From: Homoserinibacter sp. GY 40078
Lineage (GTDB): Bacteria; Actinomycetota; Actinomycetes; Actinomycetales; Microbacteriaceae
NCBI RefSeq assembly: GCF_008017545.1
Contig: NZ_VRTZ01000002.1
Coordinates: 682,001-746,000 of the forward strand
DNA length: 64,000 nucleotides
Reading direction: 5' to 3'
Shown piece after piece: positions 19,574 to 28,936 of this stretch; the stretch's first letter is position 1, and the number at the start of each line of letters is the position of its first letter. The position numbers were made by a program, and so were the translations under genes. The notes beneath the pieces are model-generated. The model worked only from the letters and a program-made list of their open reading frames with translations, ran no database searches and was not told the origin of the DNA.

Positions 19574-20479
19574 ATGCCCGAGGTCGACCGCGCAGCCGCC
19601 GGGCGGGCCGCGGTTCAGGCGCGACGGGCACGCGCCGCCGTGAAGGACGCGGTGCATCACCGCCGACGCAGCGCGATCGACGTCGCCGAGGCCGCCTGGG
19701 CCGACCCGACCAGCCCCGAGGGCACCCTTCGTGTCCGCGAACTGCTCACGAGCATTCCGGGGATCGGGCCCGCGCGGGTCGCCCGGATCATGGACGAACT
19801 CGGCATCGCGGACGCAAAACGCGTTGGGGGGCTGGGCAGTCGCCAGCGTGAGCGTCTCGCGACGTGGCTCGTGGGACGCGAGGGCACGGCAGCACGAACC
19901 TCGAGCCGCCTCGTGGTGCTCGCGGGCCCGACCGCCGTCGGCAAGGGCACGGTATCGAGCCACATCCGGGAGAACTATCCGGATGTCCTTCTCAGCGTCT
20001 CCGCGACGACCCGGCCGCCCCGCCCCGGCGAGGTCGACGGCAAGCACTACTACTTCGTCTCCGATGAGGACTTCGATCGGATGATCGAGCGTGGTGAGTT
20101 CTTGGAGTACGCCACGGTGCACAACGCGTCGCGGTATGGGACGCCGCGCCCGCCCATCGATGCGGCACTCGCCGAGGGACGCAGCGTCCTGCTCGAGATC
20201 GATCTGCAGGGTGCGCGAGCCGTGCGGGAGGCGATGCCGGAGGCCCTCCTCGTGTTCCTGTTGCCGCCCACATGGGAGGAGTTGGTGCGCCGTCTCACCG
20301 GCCGCGGCACGGAAAGCGCAGCCGAGCAGGCGCGGCGACTCGACACCGCTCGCATCGAACTCGCCGCCCAGGACGAGTTCGATGTGAAGATCGTGAACCA
20401 CGACGTCGGCCGTGCGGCGCAAGAGGTCGTAGAATTGCTGGCAGTGCCCGGAACCTCTTCCGCGCGCACGAGATCGTGA
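19574..20479 (+). CDS. gmk: Fusion of actinobacterial integration host factor (mIHF) and guanylate kinase
   Basis: A 301-residue protein. Residues ~1-100 match mIHF, the essential actinobacterial nucleoid protein: an Ala/Arg-rich helix, then [35 protein letters not shown], the helix-hairpin-helix-like DNA-binding part. Residues ~115-300 are guanylate kinase (GMP to GDP) with P-loop [28 protein letters not shown], and [17 protein letters not shown]. No stop separates the two. In M. tuberculosis mihF and gmk are neighbouring separate genes. ATG 19574 starts 3 bases after pyrF and is the family-like N-terminus. An in-frame GTG at 19559 has a better Shine-Dalgarno (GGAGGT, 6-base spacing) and is a real alternative. 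The P-loop (TAVGKGT) differs from the usual SGVGKST. Confidence 0.93.
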   Translation: MPEVDRAAAGRAAVQARRARAAVKDAVHHRRRSAIDVAEAAWADPTSPEGTLRVRELLTSIPGIGPARVARIMDELGIADAKRVGGLGSRQRERLATWLVGREGTAARTSSRLVVLAGPTAVGKGTVSSHIRENYPDVLLSVSATTRPPRPGEVDGKHYYFVSDEDFDRMIERGEFLEYATVHNASRYGTPRPPIDAALAEGRSVLLEIDLQGARAVREAMPEALLVFLLPPTWEELVRRLTGRGTESAAEQARRLDTARIELAAQDEFDVKIVNHDVGRAAQEVVELLAVPGTSSARTRS

Positions 20480-20490
20480 GGAGAGCCGGA

Positions 20491-20745
20491 ATGGCCGACA
20501 ACAAGGGGATCATCGACCCGCCCATCGACGAGCTGCTGTCGAAGGTGGACTCGAAGTACCAGCTGGTGATCTTCGCCGCGAAGCGCGCTCGACAGATCAA
20601 CGACTACTACGCCGACCTGCACGAGGGTTCGCTGTTCGACAACGTCGGACCGCTCGTCGACTCGACCATCGACGACAAGCCGCTGTCAGTCGCACTGCAC
20701 GAGGTCAACGAGGACAAGCTCGTCCTCACCCCGCTCGCCGACTGA
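20491..20745 (+). CDS. rpoZ: RNA polymerase omega subunit
   Basis: An 84-residue subunit that assists folding and assembly of the beta-prime subunit of RNA polymerase. The conserved block is [33 protein letters not shown], followed by the actinobacterial C-terminal part ending [35 protein letters not shown] stretch just upstream provides the ribosome-binding site. The gene lies 11 bases after gmk, the standard gmk-rpoZ-coaBC order. Confidence 0.96.
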   Translation: MADNKGIIDPPIDELLSKVDSKYQLVIFAAKRARQINDYYADLHEGSLFDNVGPLVDSTIDDKPLSVALHEVNEDKLVLTPLAD

Positions 20746-20770
20746 TCACGGCTGTCGTCGGATCCGGTTC

Positions 20771-21961
20771 GTGAGCGCCCCGCTGCGGATCGTCGTCGGC
20801 GTGGCCGGCGGCATCGCCGCATACAAGGCGGTCGGCGTCGCGCGCGAGCTGGTGCTACTGGGCCACGACGTGCATGTCGTGGCCACAGAGGCCGCCCTGC
20901 GTTTCGTCGGTCGCCCGACGCTCGAGGCGATCAGCCGTAATCCGGTCGAGACGGATCTGTTCGACGGAGTCGCTGAGGTGCGTCATGTGGCGCTCGGGCA
21001 GTCGGCGGATCTGATCGTCGTCGCGCCCGCGACCGCGAACACGCTCGCGAAGCTCGCCGCCGGCATCGCCGACGACCTCCTGGGCACGACGATCCTCGCG
21101 TCGACCGCACCGCTCGTGGTGGCACCCGCCATGCACACCGAGATGTGGCAGAACGCGGCGACCGTCGCGAACGTCGCGACGCTTCGGGATCGCGGAGTCC
21201 ACGTCGTGGGGCCCGCATCCGGGCAGCTCACCGGATCCGATAGCGGACCGGGGCGCATGGCCGAGCCCAGCGAGATCGTCGACGCCGCACTGGCGACGCT
21301 CCGCGTCCAGGATCTGGTCGGGCGCCGCGTGGTCGTCACCGCAGGAGGGACCCGAGAGCCCCTCGACCCGGTGCGGTTCCTCGGCAACCGTTCCAGTGGT
21401 CGACAGGGCGTGGCGCTGGCCGAGGCCGCCCGTGATCGTGGAGCGGAGGTCGTGCTGCTCGCCGCGCATCTGGAAGTACCCGCGCCATCCGGAGTGCGCA
21501 CCCGGACCGTCGAAACCGCACTCGAGCTGCGCGAGGCCGTGCAGGAGGAGTTCGCTTCGGCGGATGCTCTCGTCATGGCCGCTGCGGTCGCCGACTTCCG
21601 CCCGGAGCAGGTGCAGGACTCCAAGATCAAGAAGGACGCACATCCCGAGAAGCTGCAGCTGGAACTCGTGCGCAACCCCGACATCCTGGCCGAGACGGCA
21701 GCGTCCGCGCGCGAGGGTCAGCGGGTGATCGGGTTCGCCGCCGAGACCGAGCCGGATGCCGACGCGCTCCTCGAGATCGGGCGTGCGAAGGCGGCCCGCA
21801 AGGGCGCGGACCATCTGGTCCTCAACAAGGTGGGATGGCGCGAAGGCTTCGCACAGGAGCACAACGCCGTCGTCATCGTCTCAAGGGCCGGCGATATAGT
21901 GACGGAGGCGAGTGGCAGCAAGCGAGAGGTCGCGGACGCGATCCTCGATCTCCTCGTCTAG
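20771..21961 (+). CDS. coaBC: Bifunctional phosphopantothenoylcysteine decarboxylase / phosphopantothenate-cysteine ligase
   Basis: A 396-residue two-domain enzyme of coenzyme A synthesis. The N-terminal FMN-dependent CoaC domain shows [38 protein letters not shown], and [13 protein letters not shown]. The C-terminal CoaB domain shows [25 protein letters not shown] and [12 protein letters not shown] with the lysine-rich KIKKD that binds the nucleotide. GTG 20771 ([10 protein letters not shown]) follows rpoZ by 25 bases. It needs CTP as the activating nucleotide in the usual bacterial form. Confidence 0.95.
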   Translation: MSAPLRIVVGVAGGIAAYKAVGVARELVLLGHDVHVVATEAALRFVGRPTLEAISRNPVETDLFDGVAEVRHVALGQSADLIVVAPATANTLAKLAAGIADDLLGTTILASTAPLVVAPAMHTEMWQNAATVANVATLRDRGVHVVGPASGQLTGSDSGPGRMAEPSEIVDAALATLRVQDLVGRRVVVTAGGTREPLDPVRFLGNRSSGRQGVALAEAARDRGAEVVLLAAHLEVPAPSGVRTRTVETALELREAVQEEFASADALVMAAAVADFRPEQVQDSKIKKDAHPEKLQLELVRNPDILAETAASAREGQRVIGFAAETEPDADALLEIGRAKAARKGADHLVLNKVGWREGFAQEHNAVVIVSRAGDIVTEASGSKREVADAILDLLV

Positions 21962-22005
21962 CCAGCGCCGCACCCACTCCTCCGACTCGACCGAACAGGC
22001 TGTCC

Positions 22006-23202
22006 GTGAGCTCCTCCTTGCGTCTCTTCACCTCCGAATCCGTGACGGAAGGGCACCCCGACAAGCTCTGCGATCAAGTGAGCGACTCGATCCTCGACGC
22101 GCTCCTCGCGGTCGACCCGAACGCGCGCGTGGCCGTCGAGACGCTCGTCACAACCGGCCTCGTGCACGTTGCGGGAGAGGTCTCCACCACCGGATACGTC
22201 GAGATCCCCGCGATCGTGCGCAAGCGGATCACCGACATCGGATACGACTCCTCCGATGTCTGGTTCGACGGCCGATCCTGCGGCGTCTCGGTCTCGATCG
22301 GCGGTCAGTCGCCCGACATCGCGCAGGGTGTCGACACGGCCTTCGAGGCCCGGGAAGGGTCCAGCAGCGACGATCTCGACCGACAGGGCGCGGGCGATCA
22401 GGGCATCATGTTCGGCTACGCCACACGAGAGACGCCGGAGCTCATGCCGATGCCGATCTGGCTCGCCCACCGTCTCGCCGAGCGACTGTCGGAGGTTCGT
22501 CATCGCGGCGAGGTCGACTACCTCCGTCCCGACGGCAAGACCCAGGTCACCGTCGGATACGACGGTGTCGTCCCGCGCACGATCGAGACCATCGTGATGT
22601 CGGCGCAGCACTCACCGAACGTGGGCAACGATCAGCTCCGCTCGGAGCTCTTCGAGCTCGTGGTGCGCCCGGTGTTCGAGCAGGTCGATCTTCCGTGGGA
22701 GAACGCCGAGCGCTTCATCAACCCGTCGGGACGCTTCGAGATCGGCGGCCCGCAGGGAGACGCCGGCCTCACGGGTCGCAAGATCATCGTCGACACCTAC
22801 GGGGGAGCAGCACGGCACGGCGGGGGCGCGTTCTCCGGCAAGGATCCGTCGAAGGTCGACCGCTCCGCCGCATATGCGATGCGCTGGGTCGCCAAGAACG
22901 CCGTCGCCGCGGGTCTCGCCGACCGCCTCGAGGTGCAGATCGCCTATGCGATCGGCAAGGCAGCCCCCGTGGGTCTGTACGTCGAGACGTTCGGAACGGG
23001 CGCGGTCGACGACGCGACGATCACGCGCGCCATCCGCGAGGTCTTCGACCTGCGTCCCGCAGCGATCATCCGCGATCTCGACCTGCTCCGCCCCATCTAC
23101 GCGCAGACCGCCGCCTACGGACACTTCGGCCGCGAGCTCCCGGACTTCACCTGGGAGCGCCTCGACCGGGTCGACGACCTGCGCACAGCTGCCGGGATCT
23201 GA
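22006..23202 (+). CDS. metK: S-adenosylmethionine synthetase
   Basis: A 398-residue enzyme that makes SAM from methionine and ATP. Signatures are [27 protein letters not shown] at the N-terminus, [12 protein letters not shown], and [19 protein letters not shown] near residue 285. GTG 22006 gives the normal start [20 protein letters not shown] box at 21895-21900 inside the end of coaBC could give this gene its own transcript with a ~100-base leader. I looked for SAM-riboswitch consensus in that leader and saw none. Confidence 0.96.
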   Translation: MSSSLRLFTSESVTEGHPDKLCDQVSDSILDALLAVDPNARVAVETLVTTGLVHVAGEVSTTGYVEIPAIVRKRITDIGYDSSDVWFDGRSCGVSVSIGGQSPDIAQGVDTAFEAREGSSSDDLDRQGAGDQGIMFGYATRETPELMPMPIWLAHRLAERLSEVRHRGEVDYLRPDGKTQVTVGYDGVVPRTIETIVMSAQHSPNVGNDQLRSELFELVVRPVFEQVDLPWENAERFINPSGRFEIGGPQGDAGLTGRKIIVDTYGGAARHGGGAFSGKDPSKVDRSAAYAMRWVAKNAVAAGLADRLEVQIAYAIGKAAPVGLYVETFGTGAVDDATITRAIREVFDLRPAAIIRDLDLLRPIYAQTAAYGHFGRELPDFTWERLDRVDDLRTAAGI

Positions 23203-23204
23203 CC

Positions 23205-25205
23205 GTGTCCGCGGCCGCGCCGTCGGACGAGTCGCGTGCCGCGCCTCCGACGATCGCGCGGGTGATCCTCGACACCCCGTTGCCGCAGCTGGATCGCCTG
23301 CTCGACTACCGGATCCCACCGGGCATGACGGATGTCGTGCCCGGTGTCCGGGTGACCGCGCCCCTGCGGTCGGCTCAACGCGTCACCCACGGCTTCGTGG
23401 TGGAGCTCGCGACGCAGCAGGAGCATCCGGGCCCGTTGTCCGACCTCGATGCAGTGGTGTCGCCGGTGCAGATCCTGCAGCCCGAGGTGTGGCGCCTGGC
23501 ACGCTCTGTCGCGGATCGAGCGGCCGGATCGGCGATCGACGTGCTGCGTCTCGCCATCCCGAAGCGGCAGGCGCGTGTCGAGAAGTCGTGGATCACAGCT
23601 CACCAGGATGGCGTCACCCGGCTCGCGCCTCTCGGCGACGATGTCCCCGCCGTCGACGGCTACGCGGCGGATCGCATCGATGCTCTGCTCGCCGGAGGTC
23701 GCGTCGCACTCGATGTCGCCCCCGGCGTCGAGAGCGTGGGGGAAGACTGGGTCGGCAGGTGGGCGCTCGCACTCGCCCAGCTCGCCGCGCGTACGGTGCA
23801 CACCGGCGCATCCGCGATCCTCGTCGCCCCGGACCACCGCGACCTCCGGCAGCTCGAGGCCGCGCTGCTCGGCGTTCTGCCGACGGATCGGATCGTCCGT
23901 TTCGATGCGGGACAACCCGATCCGCAGCGCTACCGCGGCCTGCTGCGCGCGATGGGCGACGATCCGGTCGTGATCATCGGCAACCGCTCCGCCGTCTACG
24001 CCCCTGCGGCGAGACTCGGCCTCATCGCGGTATGGAACGACGGCGATCCGCTGCTGGCCGAGCCGCTCGCGCCCTACGTCCACGCGCGAGACGCCGCGCT
24101 CGTGCGGCAGGAGCAGCAGCAGACGGCGCTGGTGTTCGCGGGAAACACGCGTACGACGGAGGTCGAACGGCTTGTCGAGCTCGGCTGGCTCGACGAGCTA
24201 GCGCCGATACGCCCGCGTCATCCGCGGGTGGTCCCCACCGCCTTCACCGCGGGAGACGACGCGACCGCGCACGCCCGCATCCCGACCCTCGCGTGGCGTC
24301 AGGCAGCCGAGGCGCTCGGGCACGGTCCTGTGCTCGTGCAGGTCGCTCGCCCCGGATATTCGCCGGCGCTGCGGTGTGCCGAGTGCGGAACGGCCTCTCG
24401 GTGCCGTCATTGCGGAGGCCCCCTCCGGCAACAGAGAGCCGGGCAGGCGCCGAGCTGTCTGTGGTGCGGCAGGACGGAGTCCCACGTGCGGTGCAGCGAA
24501 TGCGGCTCCTCGCGCGTCACACGGGTGGGCGCAGGATCGACCCGCACCGCAGAGGAGCTCGGCCGTGCATTCCCGGGCGCGCGGGTCGTGGTCTCCGATG
24601 GTGAACGCCGCGTTCTCGACATCGACGCGCGCCCAGCCCTCGTCGTGGCGACCCGCGGAGCCGAACCGGTCGCCGCCGGGGGTTACCGCGCCGTGCTCCT
24701 GCTCGATGGCGAACGGATGGTGGCGCGTGAGACGCTGCGCATCGCCGAGGACTGCATGCGGTGGTGGGCGGATGCGGCCGCTCTCGCCGCCGACGGCGCA
24801 CCCGTGCTGCTGGTCGGCGTCGGTGGCCGCCTTGCGACGGCGCTGGCGACGGGCCGCATCGCCGACTTCGCCCGGGCCGAACTGACCGACCGACGCGCGC
24901 TCGGATTCCCCCCCGCCGTTCGCGTCGCCACGATCGACGGGTTCCCCGATGCCGTCGCCGCGGCGCGAGACGCCTTGGGCTCCCAGGTGGCCGTCGTCGG
25001 TGAGCGCGTGGTCGACGGGCGCGCCCGTGCGATCATCCGCTTCGATTACGCGCACGGCCTCGAGGTTGCACGCACTCTGCGGAGCGAGATCGTCCGGCAG
25101 GCGGCCAGCCGCCGCAAGCCGGTGCCCGGGAGCGGCCGTCCGGGGAGAGCCCCTCTTCCGCTGCGGGCGCGCTTCGACGACCCCGAGCCGTTCGAGGAGG
25201 GCTGA
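23205..25205 (+). CDS. priA: Primosomal protein N' (PriA), helicase motifs absent
   Basis: A 666-residue PriA-family protein of replication restart. The N-terminal DNA-binding region is recognisable (ARVILDTPLPQLDRLLDYRIP, RVTAPLRSAQRVTHGFVVEL). The zinc-binding insert is intact, with CAECG, CRHCGG, CLWCG and CSECGS at about residues 389-435. Where E. coli PriA has the Walker A GxGKT, this protein has none, and the DEEH motif is replaced by WNDGDP. Actinobacterial PriA proteins are known to lack the ATPase motifs, so it is probably not a helicase. GTG 23205 lies 2 bases after metK. Confidence 0.9.
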   Translation: MSAAAPSDESRAAPPTIARVILDTPLPQLDRLLDYRIPPGMTDVVPGVRVTAPLRSAQRVTHGFVVELATQQEHPGPLSDLDAVVSPVQILQPEVWRLARSVADRAAGSAIDVLRLAIPKRQARVEKSWITAHQDGVTRLAPLGDDVPAVDGYAADRIDALLAGGRVALDVAPGVESVGEDWVGRWALALAQLAARTVHTGASAILVAPDHRDLRQLEAALLGVLPTDRIVRFDAGQPDPQRYRGLLRAMGDDPVVIIGNRSAVYAPAARLGLIAVWNDGDPLLAEPLAPYVHARDAALVRQEQQQTALVFAGNTRTTEVERLVELGWLDELAPIRPRHPRVVPTAFTAGDDATAHARIPTLAWRQAAEALGHGPVLVQVARPGYSPALRCAECGTASRCRHCGGPLRQQRAGQAPSCLWCGRTESHVRCSECGSSRVTRVGAGSTRTAEELGRAFPGARVVVSDGERRVLDIDARPALVVATRGAEPVAAGGYRAVLLLDGERMVARETLRIAEDCMRWWADAAALAADGAPVLLVGVGGRLATALATGRIADFARAELTDRRALGFPPAVRVATIDGFPDAVAAARDALGSQVAVVGERVVDGRARAIIRFDYAHGLEVARTLRSEIVRQAASRRKPVPGSGRPGRAPLPLRARFDDPEPFEEG

Positions 25206-25223
25206 GTCACGCGGCAGAATCGA

Positions 25224-26153
25224 GTGGTGACGCCCCTCCGCATCCTCTTCGCCGGAAGTCCCGCCGCCGCCGTGCCGAGCCTCCGCGAGCTTCTCGCGTC
25301 GCCGCACGAGGTGGTCGGCGTCGTCACTCGAGAGGATGCGCCGCTCGGCAGGAAGCGCGTGCTGACGCCGACACCGGTCGCGCAGCTCGGGGAGGAGGCC
25401 GGAGTGCCCGTCCTGAAGGCGAATCGACTCGCGCCGGTTCAGGACGAGCTCATGGCTCTGGGCGCCGATCTGGGAGTGATCGTCGCCTACGGCGGACTGA
25501 TCCGCGAGCCGCTGCTCTCCGCGCCCACGCACGGCTGGATCAACCTCCACTTCTCGCTGCTCCCACGCTGGCGGGGAGCTGCACCCGTGCAACGCGCCAT
25601 CATGGCGGGCGACGACGAGACGGGGGCCGCGGTGTTCCAGCTCGTCGAGGAGCTCGACGCCGGACCCGTATTCGCCATCGAACGCGCCTCCATCGGTCGC
25701 GTGCAGACCGCGGGGCACCTGCTCGACGCGCTCAGCGAATCGGGTGCGCGGCTGCTCCGGAGCGTCGTCGACGGCATTGCCGACGGCTCGGCCCGCGCGA
25801 CCCCGCAGACGGGCGATCCGACGCTCGCTCCCAAGCTCACGCTCATGGACGGACGGATCGACTGGCAGTCGCCGAGGGCGCGCATCGACGCGCTCATCCG
25901 CGGCGTGACGCCCGAGCCGGGCGCGACGACCGAGCTCGAGGGCGAGAGGTTCAAGATCCACGCCGCCGCCATGGCTCATGACGCACCGACTCTCCCTCCC
26001 GGACACGTCGCCTCACGTGGCCGCAGTGTCCATGTCGGCACCGGCGACGCGCCCCTCGAACTTCTCACCGTGCAGCCCGCGGGGAAGCGCCCGATGCCCG
26101 CGATCGACTGGTGGCGCGGCCGACCGAGTGACGCGCCCACGGTGTTCGGATGA
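25224..26153 (+). CDS. fmt: Methionyl-tRNA formyltransferase
   Basis: A 309-residue enzyme that formylates initiator Met-tRNA using 10-formyl-THF. The catalytic block is NLHFSLLPRWRGAAPVQRAIMAGDDETG, with Asn and His of the active site and the conserved SLLPRWRGAAP. The C-terminal tRNA-binding domain follows from about residue 205. The first codons are two adjacent GTGs (25224 and 25227); either gives the same protein apart from one residue. The stop overlaps rsmB by 4 bases. Peptide deformylase, often adjacent in other phyla, is not here. Confidence 0.94.
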   Translation: MVTPLRILFAGSPAAAVPSLRELLASPHEVVGVVTREDAPLGRKRVLTPTPVAQLGEEAGVPVLKANRLAPVQDELMALGADLGVIVAYGGLIREPLLSAPTHGWINLHFSLLPRWRGAAPVQRAIMAGDDETGAAVFQLVEELDAGPVFAIERASIGRVQTAGHLLDALSESGARLLRSVVDGIADGSARATPQTGDPTLAPKLTLMDGRIDWQSPRARIDALIRGVTPEPGATTELEGERFKIHAAAMAHDAPTLPPGHVASRGRSVHVGTGDAPLELLTVQPAGKRPMPAIDWWRGRPSDAPTVFG

Positions 26154-27532
26154 GTCGCATCCAGCCGAGCCGTCGGATCGCATGGGATGTGCTGACGGCG
26201 GTCCGGGAGGACGACGCCTACGCCAACCTGCTGCTGCCCGCTCGAACGCGCCAGGCCGGGCTGGACCCGGCAGACGCAGGTTTCGCAACCGAACTCGTCT
26301 ACGGGACCCTCCGCATGCGCGGCTATTACGACCGCATCATCGAGATCGCCGCGAAGCGGCCAGCGGCGCGCATCGACCCGCCCGTGCTCGACATCTTGCG
26401 CATGGGGGTGCATCAGCTTCTCGGTATGCGCACGGCTGCGCATGCCGTGCTCGACGAGTCCGTGGAGCTCACACGGCGCGCGCGCGTCGCTTCGGCATCC
26501 GGGTTCGTCAACGGCGTGCTCCGCACGATCAGCCGGGACAGCCCGGAGATCTGGCGGGAACGCGCCCTGGCGGGGCTCTCGGGGACCGCGGGTCGCGCGA
26601 CCGAGTTCTCGCATCCGGCGTGGGTTGTCGACGCGTTCGGCGCGGCCCTCGCAGCGGATGGAGCCGGCGACGAGCTCGACGCTCTGCTGGCCGCCGACAA
26701 CGCGGCCCCGCAGCTCGCCTTCGCCGCAATTCCCGGGCTCGCCGATCCGGAGACGCTGGCGACGCAGAACGATCCGTTCGGGGCCGGGCGCGTGTCGCCG
26801 ATCGGACTCCGCGCGGGCGGAGGCGACCCCTCGCGGATCACCGCCGTCGCGGACGGACGCGTCCGCGTTCAGGACGAGGGATCTCAGCTGGCCGCTCTCG
26901 CGCTCAGCCGCGCCCGCGAGGTGCACCCGGGGGAGACCTGGCTCGACATGTGCGCCGGGCCAGGTGGGAAGGCGGCACTGCTCGCCGCAGAGGCACGCCT
27001 CGGCGGTGCTCGGCTCGTGGCGAACGAGGTCGTGCCCGCGCGCGCCGGGCTCGTCCGGAGCGCGCTCCAGGTGTTCGACGACACCGCGGATGCACCGCAG
27101 GTCGTCGAGGGCGACGGCCGCCGCTTCGGCTCTGCGCCCGAACGCTTCGATCGGATCCTCCTCGACGCCCCCTGCAGCGGGCTCGGTGCTCTCCGGCGCC
27201 GTCCGGAGGCGAGGTGGCGCAAGACGGCCGCGGATCTCGCCGAGCTGCTCGCACTGCAGTCCCAACTTCTCGACGCGGCGGCCGCGGCCCTCGCGCCGGA
27301 CGGTCTGCTCGCCTATGTGACCTGCTCGCCGCATCAGGACGAGACCCACGCCCAGGTCCAGGCCCTCCTTGCGCGGAACTCTTCGCTCCGGGCGGTCGAC
27401 ACCCCGGCCGTGCTCGAACGGATCGCGCGGGAGCCGCTCGGCCTGGCAACGGGTGACGCGGCTCAGCTCTGGCCGCACCGACACGGCACGGATGCGATGT
27501 TCGTCCAACTCCTCGTTAAGGTCGAACAGTGA
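26150..27532 (+). CDS. rsmB: 16S rRNA (cytosine967-C5)-methyltransferase RsmB
   Basis: A 460-residue SAM-dependent rRNA methyltransferase (Fmu/Sun family). An N-terminal NusB-like RNA-binding domain covers about residues 1-160 (AWDVLTAVREDDAYANLLL, FVNGVLRTI). The methyltransferase domain has the SAM motif WLDMCAGPGGKAALLA, the release Cys in LLDAPCSGLGALRRRPEARW, and the nucleophile Cys in LAYVTCSPHQDET. It sits between fmt and rpe with 4-base overlaps on both sides. Confidence 0.94.
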   Translation: MSRIQPSRRIAWDVLTAVREDDAYANLLLPARTRQAGLDPADAGFATELVYGTLRMRGYYDRIIEIAAKRPAARIDPPVLDILRMGVHQLLGMRTAAHAVLDESVELTRRARVASASGFVNGVLRTISRDSPEIWRERALAGLSGTAGRATEFSHPAWVVDAFGAALAADGAGDELDALLAADNAAPQLAFAAIPGLADPETLATQNDPFGAGRVSPIGLRAGGGDPSRITAVADGRVRVQDEGSQLAALALSRAREVHPGETWLDMCAGPGGKAALLAAEARLGGARLVANEVVPARAGLVRSALQVFDDTADAPQVVEGDGRRFGSAPERFDRILLDAPCSGLGALRRRPEARWRKTAADLAELLALQSQLLDAAAAALAPDGLLAYVTCSPHQDETHAQVQALLARNSSLRAVDTPAVLERIAREPLGLATGDAAQLWPHRHGTDAMFVQLLVKVEQ

Positions 27533-28197
27533 GTTCCCGCACTGCACGCATCCAGCCGAGCATCCTCGCCGCGGACTTCGCGAACATCCAGACGGAGGTC
27601 GAGCGGATCGCATCCGCCGACGGGGTGCACGTGGACGTCATGGACAACCACTTCGTCCCGAACCTGACCTTCGGACCGCAGATGGTCGAGGCGGTACAGC
27701 GGATCTCGCCCATCCCGCTCGACGTGCACCTCATGATCAGCGATGCGGATCGCTGGGCGCCCGGCTATGCCGAGCTCGGCGTGTTCTCGGTCACCTTCCA
27801 CGCCGAGGCGACCTCCGACCCGGTCGCCCTCGCGCGCCGTCTCCGCGAGATCGGTTCGCGGGCCTCGATCGCCCTCAAGCCAGGCACCGCCGTCGAGCCC
27901 TATCTCGACCTGTTGCCCGAGTTCGACCAGGTGCTCGTGATGACCGTGGAGCCCGGCTTCGGAGGCCAGAGCTTCATGGCCGACATGATGCCGAAGCTGC
28001 GCGCCCTCCGTGCCGCCGCGGAACGCCACGGGATCGACCTGTGGCTCCAGGTCGACGGCGGGATCGCCCTCGACACCATCGCTGTCGCCGCAGAGGCCGG
28101 AGCCGACACCTTCGTTGCGGGATCGAGCGTCTACGGCGCCACCGATCTGGATGTCGCGATCGCGGGCCTGCGCACGGCCGCCTCCCACGCCCATTGA
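27529..28197 (+). CDS. rpe: Ribulose-phosphate 3-epimerase
   Basis: A 222-residue TIM-barrel enzyme that interconverts ribulose 5-phosphate and xylulose 5-phosphate in the pentose phosphate pathway. Signatures are PSILAADFANIQTEV, HVDVMDNHFVPNLTFGPQMV with metal and catalytic residues, VMTVEPGFGGQSFM, and LQVDGGIALDT near the end. GTG 27529 overlaps the rsmB stop by 4 bases. It appears to be the last gene of the long pyr-to-rpe transcription unit. Confidence 0.95.
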   Translation: MSSRTARIQPSILAADFANIQTEVERIASADGVHVDVMDNHFVPNLTFGPQMVEAVQRISPIPLDVHLMISDADRWAPGYAELGVFSVTFHAEATSDPVALARRLREIGSRASIALKPGTAVEPYLDLLPEFDQVLVMTVEPGFGGQSFMADMMPKLRALRAAAERHGIDLWLQVDGGIALDTIAVAAEAGADTFVAGSSVYGATDLDVAIAGLRTAASHAH

Positions 28198-28231
28198 GCG
28201 CGCCCCGGCCGGGGTCTGCTTGACTGGAACC

Positions 28232-28600
28232 ATGAGCGACAAGACCAAGCCCGAGATCGACTTCATCGAAGGGCCGGCACCGACCGAGCTCGTCATCACC
28301 GACCTCGAGGCCGGCGACAGCGTCGAGGCGGCTCCGGGCGCGACCGTCGACGTGCACTACGTCGGCGTCGACTTCGAGACCGGCGAGCAGTTCGACGCGA
28401 GCTGGGACCGCGGATCCTCGATCCAGTTCCCTCTCGCGGGTCTCATCCGCGGCTGGCAGGAGGGCATCCCGGGCATGAAGGTCGGCGGTCGACGCCAGCT
28501 CGTGTGCCCGCCGGAGTACGCCTACGGCCCCGCCGGATCGGGTCATCGTCTGTCCGGGCGCACCCTCGTGTTCGTGATCGACCTGCTCGGCGTCCGGTAG
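28232..28600 (+). CDS. FKBP-type peptidyl-prolyl cis-trans isomerase
   Basis: A 122-residue cytoplasmic single-domain FKBP; there is no signal peptide. The active-site elements appear in order: VDVHYVGVDFETGEQFDASWDRG, IQFPLAGLIRGWQEGIPGMKVGGRRQLVCPPEYAYG, and TLVFVIDLLGVR. It probably speeds prolyl isomerisation during protein folding. Its partner is unknown. It stands alone between rpe and hisE with gaps of 34 and 29 bases, so it may have its own promoter. Confidence 0.93.
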   Translation: MSDKTKPEIDFIEGPAPTELVITDLEAGDSVEAAPGATVDVHYVGVDFETGEQFDASWDRGSSIQFPLAGLIRGWQEGIPGMKVGGRRQLVCPPEYAYGPAGSGHRLSGRTLVFVIDLLGVR

Positions 28601-28617
28601 GCCCCCTCGCGGCCCGG

Positions 28618-28623
28618 TAACCT
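28618..28623 (+). promoter_or_regulatory. Likely -10 element before hisE
   Basis: TAACCT ends 6 bases before the hisE GTG. As at several other genes in the window, this spacing implies a leaderless transcript. No -35 hexamer is evident. Confidence 0.4.
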
Positions 28624-28629
28624 AGCCGG

Positions 28630-28893
28630 GTGAAGACCTTCGACGCCCTCTTCGAGGAGCTCTCCGTCAAGGCGGTCGCACGCCCTGAGGGGTCGCGCAC
28701 GGTCGCGGAGCTCGATGCGGGCGTGCATGCGATCGGGAAGAAGATCGTGGAAGAGGCCGCCGAGGTGTGGATGGCCGCCGAGTATCAGACCGACGCCGAG
28801 ACGGCCGAGGAGATCTCGCAGCTGCTCTACCACCTTCAGGTGCTGATGCTCGCGAAGGGCCTCACGCTCGACGACGTCAACCGACATCTGTGA
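28630..28893 (+). CDS. hisE: Phosphoribosyl-ATP pyrophosphatase
   Basis: An 87-residue all-alpha MazG-like pyrophosphohydrolase that converts PR-ATP to PR-AMP, the second step of histidine synthesis. The conserved core is [16 protein letters not shown] with acidic metal ligands, followed by [23 protein letters not shown]. HisE and HisI are separate genes here, as in other actinobacteria, unlike the HisIE fusion of enterics. hisG follows after 43 bases, the usual hisE-hisG pair. Confidence 0.95.
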   Translation: MKTFDALFEELSVKAVARPEGSRTVAELDAGVHAIGKKIVEEAAEVWMAAEYQTDAETAEEISQLLYHLQVLMLAKGLTLDDVNRHL

Positions 28894-28936
28894 CCGGATC
28901 CCGTCCCGAATCCGTTCACGACCAGAAAGCACCCTC

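Noticed and set aside
21895-22005. SAM riboswitch in front of metK
   Set aside because: The ~100-base stretch after the TATAGT box was read for SAM-II and SAM-IV type consensus and none was seen; part of it is also coaBC coding sequence.
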